Source: Flavobacterium sp. (GTDB lineage Bacteria; Bacteroidota; Bacteroidia; Flavobacteriales; Flavobacteriaceae). Taken from it: a stretch of 64,000 nt of DNA. Below, one piece after another: positions 34,500-42,354 of this stretch. The notes below the pieces were generated by a model. The model saw nothing but the letters and a program-made list of their open reading frames with translations. It did no database searches and was not told the origin of the DNA. Each line of letters opens with the position of its first letter. Within the stretch, counting starts at the first letter, position 1. Both the position numbers and the translations under genes were made by a program. The stretch is taken from assembly GCF_004211145.1 (NCBI RefSeq), contig NZ_SEBS01000024.1, positions 1-64,000 on the forward strand, in the 5' to 3' direction.

Positions 34500-35213
34500 A
34501 TGAAAAATTTACGGTTGATCGGTTTGTTGTGTTTGCTGTTGCTCATGTCGGCGTCAGCGGGAATCAAACAATCGAACATAATTTCCTACCGCGCCAATCT
34601 CTCGAAAGTACATTTTGCGCTGTACTGGAAAGATGCGAAAGGCAACCGCATCGCGAGCCTCGGAAACCTAAGGAAACTTGTCGAAAAACAAAATAAAACA
34701 CTGCTGTTCGCGATGAACGCCGGTATGTTCAAGAAAGATTTTTCGCCCCAAGGCCTGTACATCGAAAACGGAAAAGTACTGATCGCACGCGACAATTCAG
34801 GTGGAAATGGGAATTTTTATCTGAAGCCGAACGGGATTTTCTGCGTCGACCGAAACGGAATTCCAACCATTCGTGAAACTGAAAATTACATCGATTCGAA
34901 AAGTTGCAGGTACGCGACCCAATCGGGTCCGATGTTGGTCATCGAAGGCGAATTACATCCCGCATTCAAAAAAGGTTCGGCGAATCTGAACGTCCGGAAC
35001 GGTGTCGGGATTTTACCGAACGGCGAAGTGTTGTTCGCAATTTCAAAAACCGAAATAAATTTCTACGATTTCGCGATGTTTTTCAAGGACGCCGGCTGCA
35101 AAAATGCATTATATCTCGACGGATTCGTGTCGCGCGCCTATGTTTCGGGAACCAAAACGATGCAAACCGACGGTGATTTCGGGGCAATGATTGGCGTCGC
35201 GTTACCCAGGTAA
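34500..35213 (+). CDS. phosphodiester glycosidase (NAGPA/DUF2233) family protein
   Basis: A 237-residue exported protein with a signal peptide (ends near SASAG, residue 21). The family motifs are FAMNAGMFKKDFSPQGLYIE (about 72-91), ATQSGPMLV (about 140) and, near the end, ALYLDGFVSRAY and GDFGAMIGV. In the human uncovering enzyme this domain removes GlcNAc from a phosphodiester; bacterial substrates are mostly unknown, probably envelope polymers. Monocistronic. Confidence 0.9.
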   Translation: MKNLRLIGLLCLLLLMSASAGIKQSNIISYRANLSKVHFALYWKDAKGNRIASLGNLRKLVEKQNKTLLFAMNAGMFKKDFSPQGLYIENGKVLIARDNSGGNGNFYLKPNGIFCVDRNGIPTIRETENYIDSKSCRYATQSGPMLVIEGELHPAFKKGSANLNVRNGVGILPNGEVLFAISKTEINFYDFAMFFKDAGCKNALYLDGFVSRAYVSGTKTMQTDGDFGAMIGVALPR

Positions 35214-35311
35214 TTCGGCCTTTCGCAGACACTTAAAGCGCTGAACAGAAGCTCTTAAATATTTTTTTTGAAAAATTTTATAAAAAATACTGAATACCAA
35301 TATTTTAAATA

Positions 35312-35319
35312 TATCTTTG
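35312..35319 (+). promoter_or_regulatory. -7 box of the cold-shock gene
   Basis: TATCTTTG, 24 bases before the ATG, in very AT-rich surroundings (35255-35343). Confidence 0.6.
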
Positions 35320-35343
35320 GCACTTAATTAATTTTTTTCTGAA

Positions 35344-35535
35344 ATGAACGAAGGAACAATCAAATTTTTCAACGAGGCAAAAGGCTTCGGATTTATCACT
35401 CCAAACGACGGTGGTGATGACGTGTTTGTACACGTAACTGGTCTTAACGGACGTGTTCGCGAGAACGACAAAGTTACTTATGAAGTACAACAAGGAAAAA
35501 GAGGACTCAACGCAGTAAATGTCACAGTGATCTAA
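35344..35535 (+). CDS. cold-shock domain protein (CspA family)
   Basis: A 63-residue OB-fold protein. The RNA-binding motifs are KGFGFI (RNP1) and DVFVHV (RNP2). It binds single-stranded RNA or DNA and helps unfold mRNA. It uses codons such as cgt and ggt, typical of highly expressed genes, unlike its neighbours. It has its own promoter and a strong terminator. Confidence 0.96.
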   Translation: MNEGTIKFFNEAKGFGFITPNDGGDDVFVHVTGLNGRVRENDKVTYEVQQGKRGLNAVNVTVI

Positions 35536-35560
35536 GATATCAAAGTACCAGTTTATTGTA

Positions 35561-35588
35561 AAGCTGCCCCACAAGGGCAGTTTTTTGT
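35561..35588 (+). terminator. terminator of the cold-shock gene
   Basis: Stem ctgccc / gggcag with a CACAA loop, followed by six T, g, ttt. Confidence 0.88.
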
Positions 35589-35698
35589 TTTCACGAGGTT
35601 TGGAAACACGCTCAAGAAGCGTTAGAGACTAAAATCGCCCTAGACTTTAAAATTTCAAAAATCGAGATACAAACTCACGGCGGTTTTTTAATCCATGA

Positions 35699-36664
35699 TT
35701 ACATATAATTGATTTCGAGGCTATCTTTTGAAATCTCAAGATTGATTTTTCGCCCGAAGTTAAGCGCCACGTTCCTATCGGCGCGATGCCCGACGTTCAA
35801 CCCGAAGCAAACCGGAAAATCATACTCCTTGAAAAAATCGAGCACCATGATTCGAAGCGCTTGTTCGATATTTCCCTCGTTGGGCTCAGGAATTTGTGCG
35901 ACCATGCAATTGCTCGTCTCGTTGTCCTTTAGCGGAATGATGAAATCTCCGAACAGGATCGCCTTCAACTTCTCGAATTTTCCGGAACGTTTCATCGCGT
36001 ACAACATGCGTTCGATGCTCATCAGGTTCTCATAAGTATCTTCGATGATTAAAATTTTACCGTCGCAATCGATGTCTGATGCCGTTCCGATGACGGTGTG
36101 TAAAATCGACAGATTCCCGCCAACCAGTTCACCTTCGACATTCGCTGTCTTATGATTTTCGAGATTGTCGAATACAACGGAATCTCTCGTCCCGAAAAGG
36201 ACATTCCGCATACTTTCCAAATCACTTTTTCCTGCGGTTTTCCATCCGAAAAGCATCGCGCCATGAATGGTTTCTATGCCGAAATTTCGGTTGATGTGCG
36301 AATGCAGGTACGTGATGTCGCTGAATCCGACGAGCCATTTCGGGTGCTCCACGAATCCTGAAAAATCGATTTTGTCAAGGATTTGAACGGTTCCGTAACC
36401 GCCGCGCAAAAAAAAGACCGCCTTGACTTCGTGTGAATCGAGCGCCGTTTGCAGGTCGCGCAACCTTATTTCAGGATTGGCTGAGAACTGGCAGAAATTC
36501 GAGTCGGAAATCGTTTCGCCGACGATCGTATTCAAACCCCAATCTTTAAAAACCGACGTCACGAAATCAGTATCGTAAACGCCTTTCCGCGCAATGTTGA
36601 GCAAATAAACGGTATCGCCTTTTTGGAGATGTGACGGACGTTGCATAAAATTCGGTTTGCACAA
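35699..36664 (-). CDS. LD-carboxypeptidase-like peptidase S66
   Basis: A 321-residue protein of the S66 family, which trims the terminal D-Ala of peptidoglycan tetrapeptides or cleaves related peptides such as microcin C7. FLRGGYGT (about 101-108) and the nucleophile Ser in VGFSDIT (about 133) are clear, as is the later HGAMLFGW; the partner Glu is probably in IIEDTYENL and the His is in the C-terminal GLNVGHRADRN. No signal peptide is visible, so it should be cytoplasmic and act in cell-wall recycling. MQRPSHLQKGD seven codons in (36646) is an equally likely start. Confidence 0.9.
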   Translation of the reverse strand: MCKPNFMQRPSHLQKGDTVYLLNIARKGVYDTDFVTSVFKDWGLNTIVGETISDSNFCQFSANPEIRLRDLQTALDSHEVKAVFFLRGGYGTVQILDKIDFSGFVEHPKWLVGFSDITYLHSHINRNFGIETIHGAMLFGWKTAGKSDLESMRNVLFGTRDSVVFDNLENHKTANVEGELVGGNLSILHTVIGTASDIDCDGKILIIEDTYENLMSIERMLYAMKRSGKFEKLKAILFGDFIIPLKDNETSNCMVAQIPEPNEGNIEQALRIMVLDFFKEYDFPVCFGLNVGHRADRNVALNFGRKINLEISKDSLEINYM

Positions 36665-36723
36665 ATGTAGCCAATTGGAGCGGCGTCAGAATAAATTTTT
36701 TGTAACTTTAAAAAAAAGTCGAT

Positions 36724-37221
36724 ATGAAAATCTTTACTTTTATTTTTGCGGTATGCGTCGCGCAAATGAGTTTCGGACAGGATAAAACATCAGATTTTAA
36801 GCCGGAAACGCCGATCGGAAATTCAGCTACGACGTCGCTTACATCGCCTGAGAAAACGACATTCGGCACGAAAGCGATTTCCATCCTTGAAAAGAAAAAT
36901 CGATTTGACTTCAGCGACTTCGAGCAACCCGACTTTCAACCGAACATCGAATGGTTAAAAAAATCGACGCTGTATTTCATCGACAACGCATACGGCGGAT
37001 ACTCGAGTTACGTGATCCACGACAACTGGATGACGCTGGGGAAACATTACAACAGTTATTTCGAAATCGCCCCGAATTGCTTTAACGCATACCAAAAGCA
37101 GCAACCCGCAAATGCCGGGAATGTCGCCTCGCTGCTTGCGTACGGATTGTTACGCGACGTTTTCGACATCCCGTCGAGTTACAAGATCGGGAAACGCACA
37201 TCGTTTGTCCTGTTCGAGTAA
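36724..37221 (+). CDS. hypothetical exported protein
   Basis: A 165-residue protein with a clear signal peptide (cleavage after MSFGQ, about residue 19). The mature part has a Thr/Ser-rich start (about 22-50) and a compact remainder (YFIDNAYGGYSSYVIHDNWM). No family recognised. It ends directly against the convergent Fpg/Nei gene with no bases between the stops. Confidence 0.65.
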   Translation: MKIFTFIFAVCVAQMSFGQDKTSDFKPETPIGNSATTSLTSPEKTTFGTKAISILEKKNRFDFSDFEQPDFQPNIEWLKKSTLYFIDNAYGGYSSYVIHDNWMTLGKHYNSYFEIAPNCFNAYQKQQPANAGNVASLLAYGLLRDVFDIPSSYKIGKRTSFVLFE

Positions 37222-37953
37222 TCACGCATACAATTTCTGGCAGTTCGTACAAAAGAAACTACGGCGTTTTTTCTTTCCCGTTTCCTTTTTATGCATCGGC
37301 AAATCGCAGCGCCCGCATTTCTTTTTCGTGTAGGCTTCCCAATGTTTCTTGAGTTCGTCGGCTTTCTTCCATTTGAGGAATTCGAACGCGTAATGTCGGA
37401 CTTCGTGAAGGATGTTCTTCATTTTCGCGGCGGGGATTTTAGACGTTTTCGATTCGGGATGAACTCTTGCGCGGTATAGCACTTCGGTCTTGATGATGTT
37501 TCCCGAACCCGAGAAAATATCCTGCTCGAGCAACGCGTCGCAAATCATTTCGTCGGGAATTTCGTTTAGTCGCCGCTTGGCTTTTCGTGCGTCCCATTTA
37601 TCGCCCATGATGTCGGCCGCAAAATCATAATCATCCTCGACCTTGCCTTCGACCAGTTTTATGTTCGACGCGTAGAAGTTGAGTACGCCGTTCTTAAAAG
37701 TCAGTCCGAGCCTGATTTTTGCCTTTCGATCTTCATCGACCGAATACGACCCGAACATCAGAAAATGAACGCGCACGTAAAAACCATCAAACGAAATCAG
37801 GAAATGCTTTCCCCAGGTTCGCAGCGATTTCACCTTCTTGTGCAACAACCTTTCGAGATCGATAGTCGTATTTCCGGCGACTGCCGTGACGACCTTTCCT
37901 TCGAATTGGGTGGTTTGTTCTTTTAGGATGACGAGTGTTGGACCTTCGGGCAT
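37222..37953 (-). CDS. Fpg/Nei-family DNA glycosylase (endonuclease VIII-like)
   Basis: A 243-residue base-excision repair enzyme. The start was set at 37953 because MPEGP puts the catalytic Pro2 and Glu3 at the N-terminus; the longer frame to 38004 runs through an intergenic repeat. FSGSGNIIKTEVLYRARVHP (about 150-169) is the helix-two-turn-helix. The C-terminal zinc finger is CGRC ... CTNC. It removes oxidised bases and nicks the strand. It lies 1.3 kb upstream of the ligase-associated repair cassette but on the other strand. Confidence 0.92.
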   Translation of the reverse strand: MPEGPTLVILKEQTTQFEGKVVTAVAGNTTIDLERLLHKKVKSLRTWGKHFLISFDGFYVRVHFLMFGSYSVDEDRKAKIRLGLTFKNGVLNFYASNIKLVEGKVEDDYDFAADIMGDKWDARKAKRRLNEIPDEMICDALLEQDIFSGSGNIIKTEVLYRARVHPESKTSKIPAAKMKNILHEVRHYAFEFLKWKKADELKKHWEAYTKKKCGRCDLPMHKKETGKKKRRSFFCTNCQKLYA

Positions 37954-38130
37954 TTTTTTTAATTGATAATGAATAATTGATAATGGATAATTGACAATGG
38001 ACAATGGATAATTATTCGGTGTGATTTGAAAATCAAAAACTTATTTCAGTCTTACGTGTCCAAATACGTTTTTTCATCGCAAGCGACTCATCCAATTGTC
38101 AATTGTAAATTATCCATTGTCAATTGTAAA
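37954..38130. repeat. inverted arrays of (caattgt/acaattg)-type repeats between two minus-strand genes
   Basis: 37960-38012 holds units such as aattgataatg, ggataattg and acaatggac. 38091-38132 holds the reverse complements (caattgtcaattgtaaatta, tccattgtc). Together they can form a long imperfect hairpin with a loop of about 80 bases. The right array runs into the 3' end of the SDR gene. Confidence 0.7.
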
Positions 38131-38901
38131 TTACGCGCCTTGCCCCTGATTTATCATCAAACCGCCATCCATAAAATACGTGCTTCCCGTAACATAATTC
38201 CCGTCGTCGGACGCGAGGAAAACGGCGAGCTTCGCGATTTCCTCAGGCTGGCCGGGACGAAGCAATGGAATATGCGCCGACTTTTCGTCACGGACGGATT
38301 TGTTGTCGAGTGCTTCTTGGTTCATTGGCGTCAGAATCATTCCGGGACCGATGTTGTTCACCGTGATCCCAAGCGGCGCCATTTCAAGCGCGAGCGAACG
38401 CATGAACATCCGGACGGCGCCTTTCGAAGCGTTGTAATCGGTATTCCCGGCGGTCGCGATATTTTCGTGAACCGACGAGATGTTGATGATCTTCGAACCC
38501 TTGCGTGCTTTTTTGGCGAACCATCGGCTCGAGAAAAACACGCTGTACAGATTTGTTTTGATTACGGTATCGAACTGTTCGATTTCCATTTTGGCGAGCG
38601 GAATGTTTGAACCATTGAGCGCTGCGTTGTTTACCAATATGTCGATTCCTCCGAATTCCGCTTCGGCTTTGTCGAGCGAATCTTCGACCTGCTTTTCCTT
38701 GGAAACATTCAATTTGATGAGCAACGCTTTTTGTCCGAGTTTTTCAATGACCGACGCGGTTTCCTTCGCTCCTTCCCTATCCGAATGGTAACATACCGCG
38801 ACGTGCGCGCCTTCACGGGCAAACGCGATCGCAATCGCCTGTCCGATACCCGAATCGGCTCCCGTAATAAATGCGGTTCTATCCTTTAGTTTCGCCATCA
38901 C
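38131..38901 (-). CDS. SDR-family oxidoreductase (glucose 1-dehydrogenase-like)
   Basis: A 256-residue SDR. Cofactor motif TGADSGIGQAIAIAFAREG (14-32), VNNAAL (about 90), catalytic Ser in NISSVHEN (about 143) and YNASK (Y156, K160). C-terminal VTGSTYFMDGGLMINQG is typical of the classical glucose/3-oxoacyl reductase-like branch. Substrate unknown. Start could be either of two adjacent Met codons (38901 or 38898). Confidence 0.93.
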   Translation of the reverse strand: MMAKLKDRTAFITGADSGIGQAIAIAFAREGAHVAVCYHSDREGAKETASVIEKLGQKALLIKLNVSKEKQVEDSLDKAEAEFGGIDILVNNAALNGSNIPLAKMEIEQFDTVIKTNLYSVFFSSRWFAKKARKGSKIINISSVHENIATAGNTDYNASKGAVRMFMRSLALEMAPLGITVNNIGPGMILTPMNQEALDNKSVRDEKSAHIPLLRPGQPEEIAKLAVFLASDDGNYVTGSTYFMDGGLMINQGQGA

Positions 38902-39244
38902 TCATATCCGCCCAGCGAATCATTATTAATTATTAATTATTAATTGTCAATTATCAATTGTCCAACTGTCAATTTAAAATTACGGATTACAGTTCTCGAT
39001 GTGACAGACGTTAACAAAAGTTTTAAGCGTGTTCCGACATTATACCGCGTTAGGGATTGCGGCTTTGTTTAAGCTCTTTGGAAAAGCCTCACGAAAACGT
39101 GAAGGCGTACAAAAACCTGCAGGCTTTTCCAAAAGCGAGTGCCGCAAGCCCGGCGCCGACTCGATTCCTAAATTAAACCAAAAACGTCCACAGGCGCAAC
39201 GCCCAAAAAAATATAATAACGATTCAAACCCTGCATCCTGATCC
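38902..39244. other. intergenic region with repeats and a long hairpin
   Basis: 38921-38960 holds tandem tattaat/tgtcaat units. 39075-39135 forms a hairpin: tctttggaaaagcct pairs with aggcttttccaaaag (13 of 15). A 70-codon ORF at 39029 runs through the hairpin and its composition does not look coding, so I do not call it. The start of the exonuclease gene follows immediately. Confidence 0.6.
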
Positions 39245-40453
39245 TTGCGCCTGGCACCTACTCAAACAAACGTTAAACTTGCCCAAAACCAAAAAAATCC
39301 TCTCGCCGATTTTCCTAACTTTAAGAAAAAACAATTGGCCGCAAAACAAAAACCGTTGCTCTGCTTCAATGACAAAGGCATTTACTGCGAAGCCGCCGAC
39401 GTCTACCTCGACCCGTGGCGGCCCGTTACGAACGCAATTATCACGCACGGCCATTCCGACCACTCTCGTTGGGGACATAAAAATTATATCACGCATCATT
39501 ATAATGTGCCGATCATCAGGCATCGGTTGGGCGACATCAACGTGGGCGGCGTGGAATGGGGCGAGGAATTTTTCGTGAACAACGTGAAGTTTTCGTTGCA
39601 TCCTGCCGGGCATATCGTCGGAAGTTCGCAGGTCCGAGTCGAGCACAAAGGCGAAGTCTGGGTGTTTACGGGCGATTACAAAACCCAGGACGACGGGATT
39701 TCGACGCCTTACGAAGTCGTGAAATGCAACACGTTCATCACCGAATGTACGTTCGGTTTGCCGGCGTTTAACTGGCTGCCGCAACAGGAAGTTTTTGACG
39801 ACATGAACGCGTGGTGGTCTGAAAATCAGGCCGAGAAAAAGACCTCGATCATTTTTGGCTACACGCTTGGAAAGGCGCAAAATATCATCAAGCACCTCGA
39901 CCCTTCGATCGGGAAAATTTACACGCACGGTGCGGTCGAAAACATGACGGCCGTCGTGCGCAACATAGTCGACTTGCCACCAACGGAGCTCATCACGCGC
40001 GACACCAAAAAAGAAGACCTGCTCGGCAATATCGTCGTCGCACCGCCAAGCGCCCACGGTTCGATCTGGCTGCGCAAAATGTCGCCATTCGTAACCGCGA
40101 CGGCTTCAGGCTGGATGGCGTTCCGGGGCGCGAGGGCGAGACGTGCGATCGACAAGGGTTTCGTGCTCAGCGATCATTGCGATTGGTACGGATTGTTGGA
40201 CTCGATAAAAGCAACCGGTTGCGAAAAAGTGATTTCGACACATGGTTACTCCGACATTTTCTCGCGTTACCTGCGCGAAGAATTGGGCTACGACGCCCGA
40301 ACCGCGAAAACGCAATACGAAGGCGAATCGGCTGAGATGGGAACAAGCCACGAAAATGATGAATCGGCTGAAAAGGAACTTGAAAACGCGACTGAGATTG
40401 TTGTTGATGAAAATGTGAAATTGGAAAAAAGTATACGGACGCTTTTGAAGTAA
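39245..40453 (+). CDS. ligase-associated DNA exonuclease (metallo-beta-lactamase fold)
   Basis: A 402-residue protein; first gene of the four-gene ligase-associated repair cassette. The metal site THGHSDHSRWG is at about 76-86, HPAGHIVGS at about 118, TGDYK at about 140, and the beta-CASP-like part ends with SDHCDWYG and ISTHGYSD. Family members are predicted 3' exonucleases related to Artemis/SNM1 and mRNA 3' processing nucleases. The conserved domain begins only at about residue 38 (LLCFNDKGIYC); the first 37 residues may be non-native, and TTG codons at residues 31 and 38 are alternative starts. The Glu-rich tail (about 355-402) is poorly conserved in the family. Confidence 0.9.
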   Translation: MRLAPTQTNVKLAQNQKNPLADFPNFKKKQLAAKQKPLLCFNDKGIYCEAADVYLDPWRPVTNAIITHGHSDHSRWGHKNYITHHYNVPIIRHRLGDINVGGVEWGEEFFVNNVKFSLHPAGHIVGSSQVRVEHKGEVWVFTGDYKTQDDGISTPYEVVKCNTFITECTFGLPAFNWLPQQEVFDDMNAWWSENQAEKKTSIIFGYTLGKAQNIIKHLDPSIGKIYTHGAVENMTAVVRNIVDLPPTELITRDTKKEDLLGNIVVAPPSAHGSIWLRKMSPFVTATASGWMAFRGARARRAIDKGFVLSDHCDWYGLLDSIKATGCEKVISTHGYSDIFSRYLREELGYDARTAKTQYEGESAEMGTSHENDESAEKELENATEIVVDENVKLEKSIRTLLK

Positions 40454-40675
40454 TAATGAAGAATTAATAATTAATAATGAATAATGAATAATGCTTGTAG
40501 TCCTGATGAAGATAATTATAAGGAATGCGCGCGTCCTGATCAAAGTCAAAACGTATAATTATGATGCACCCGGTTCCAATTTGTATGACTTCATGGCGAT
40601 TTGCTGTTTTGAAAGCTAAAGCGCGAACTATTCCGATTCGATCAATTATTAATCATTAATTGTTCATCATTAATT

Positions 40676-42277
40676 ATGAAGAACTTCGCCAACCTCATAA
40701 AAGCCCTCGACTCCTCAAACAAAACGTCAGTCAAGGTCGACGCGCTTACCACGTACTTTAAAAATGCATCCGATGAAGACCGTGTCTGGACGATCGCGAT
40801 CTTGTCGCACCGACGTCCGCCGCGTCCCGTAAACACGACGTTGTTGCGATTGTGGGCGAACGAATTGGCGAATATCCCGATGTGGCTTTTCGAGGAAAGT
40901 TATCACATAGTAGGCGATCTGGCCGAAACCATCGCACTCGTCATTCCCGTCACGCTCGAACATTCGGACAAATCATTGACCGAATACATGCAGGAAATGA
41001 TCGCTTTAAAGAAAAAATCCGACGAGGAAAAACGCGAATATCTCCACGAAAACTGGCTCGCATTGAATTATTACGAGCGACTGGTTTTCACGAAATTGAT
41101 CACGGGAAGTTTCCGAATCGGAGTCAGCCAAAAATTGATGACGCGCGCGCTTTCGAAAGCCGTCGATGTGGATGAGGATTTGATCGCGCACAAATTGATG
41201 GGCAACTGGGACCCTGACAGGGTATCGTTTAACGAACTGATAATCAAAGAGAAAAGCTCCGATTACTTATCGAAGCCGTACCCGTTCTATTTGGCGTATG
41301 CGATCGAAGGCGACGTCGCGAATCTGGGCGACGCGAAAGATTGGAGCATCGAACACAAATGGGACGGCATCCGTTCGCAAACGATTATCCGCGAAGGCGA
41401 AATCTACATCTGGAGCCGCGGTGAGGAACTGGTCACCGACAAATATCCCGAACTTCACGCGTTCGTGGGCGTCATTCCCGACGGAAGCGTGATCGACGGG
41501 GAAATTTTACCATTTCCGAATGGCGAAATCGGAACGTTCAATGATTTGCAGACGCGCATCGGGCGCAAAACCGTCTCGGCGGCCGTGCTTAAAAACTCGC
41601 CCGTGATCATCAAAGCCTACGATTTATTGGAATGGAAAGGCGAAGATATCCGACCGAAACCGTACGAAGAACGTCGGAAATTATTGGAAACGATGTTTCA
41701 TCAAATCGCGCCGAATACGATCCCGTTGCATTTGTCCGAACGCATTTGCCTGAACAATTGGGACGACGTCACGGCTGAACGCATGCGATCGCGCGACCTC
41801 AAATCCGAAGGTTTGATGATCAAGAAAAGCGATTCGCCTTACCAGGTCGGACGCAAAAAAGGCGATTGGTGGAAATGGAAGATCGAGCCGTTGGCGATCG
41901 ATGCCGTGCTCACATACGCGATGCGCGGTTCGGGACGCCGCTCGAATTTGTTCACCGATTACACGTTCGCGCTGTGGCAGGACAACGAAGCTGGCGAAAA
42001 AGAACTCGTCACATTCGCGAAAGCGTATTCGGGTTTGACCGACGCCGAATTCCGACAGGTCGACAATTGGATACAACGCCATACGATCGAACGTTTCGGG
42101 CCGGTCCGAAGCGTAACGCCCGAGCTCGTTTTCGAAATCGGATTTGAAGGTATCGCGTTATCGAAACGACATAAAAGCGGCGTGGCGACGAGGTTTCCGC
42201 GGATTTTGCGATGGCGGCATGATAAGAAGATTGATGAGGCGAATTCGATTGAGGATTTGAAAAGTTTGATATGTTAA
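40676..42277 (+). CDS. ATP-dependent DNA ligase (ligase-associated cassette type)
   Basis: A 533-residue ligase with an N-terminal alpha-helical domain (about 1-190), the nucleotidyltransferase core with the AMP-accepting lysine K228 in EHKWDGIR, motif III-like VIDGEILPF (about 272-280), motif IV SEGLMIKKSDSPY (about 380) and motif V WWKWKIEPL. The C-terminal OB fold ends with RFPRILRWRHD. It seals nicks in DNA and is the second gene of the cassette. The gap of 222 bases from the exonuclease gene contains AT-rich tandem repeats but no terminator. Confidence 0.93.
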   Translation: MKNFANLIKALDSSNKTSVKVDALTTYFKNASDEDRVWTIAILSHRRPPRPVNTTLLRLWANELANIPMWLFEESYHIVGDLAETIALVIPVTLEHSDKSLTEYMQEMIALKKKSDEEKREYLHENWLALNYYERLVFTKLITGSFRIGVSQKLMTRALSKAVDVDEDLIAHKLMGNWDPDRVSFNELIIKEKSSDYLSKPYPFYLAYAIEGDVANLGDAKDWSIEHKWDGIRSQTIIREGEIYIWSRGEELVTDKYPELHAFVGVIPDGSVIDGEILPFPNGEIGTFNDLQTRIGRKTVSAAVLKNSPVIIKAYDLLEWKGEDIRPKPYEERRKLLETMFHQIAPNTIPLHLSERICLNNWDDVTAERMRSRDLKSEGLMIKKSDSPYQVGRKKGDWWKWKIEPLAIDAVLTYAMRGSGRRSNLFTDYTFALWQDNEAGEKELVTFAKAYSGLTDAEFRQVDNWIQRHTIERFGPVRSVTPELVFEIGFEGIALSKRHKSGVATRFPRILRWRHDKKIDEANSIEDLKSLIC

Positions 42278-42280
42278 TTT

Positions 42281-42338
42281 GTTTAGAGTTTAGGGTTTAG
42301 CGTTAGATCGCGGTAACCTTAAACCCTAAACCCTAAAC
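42281..42338. repeat. telomere-like heptamer palindrome (gtttagg/cctaaac)
   Basis: gtttagagtttagggtttag (42281-42300) and aaaccctaaaccctaaac (42321-42338) are inverted copies of the heptamer tttaggg with a 20-base loop. They lie between the ligase and helicase genes and could form a stem of about 15 bp. Confidence 0.8.
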
Positions 42339-42354
42339 GGCCGCAGGCCAACAC

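Noticed and set aside
39029..39241. ORF of 70 residues upstream of the exonuclease gene
   Set aside because: It runs through a long hairpin, has no recognisable domain and shows repeat-like composition.
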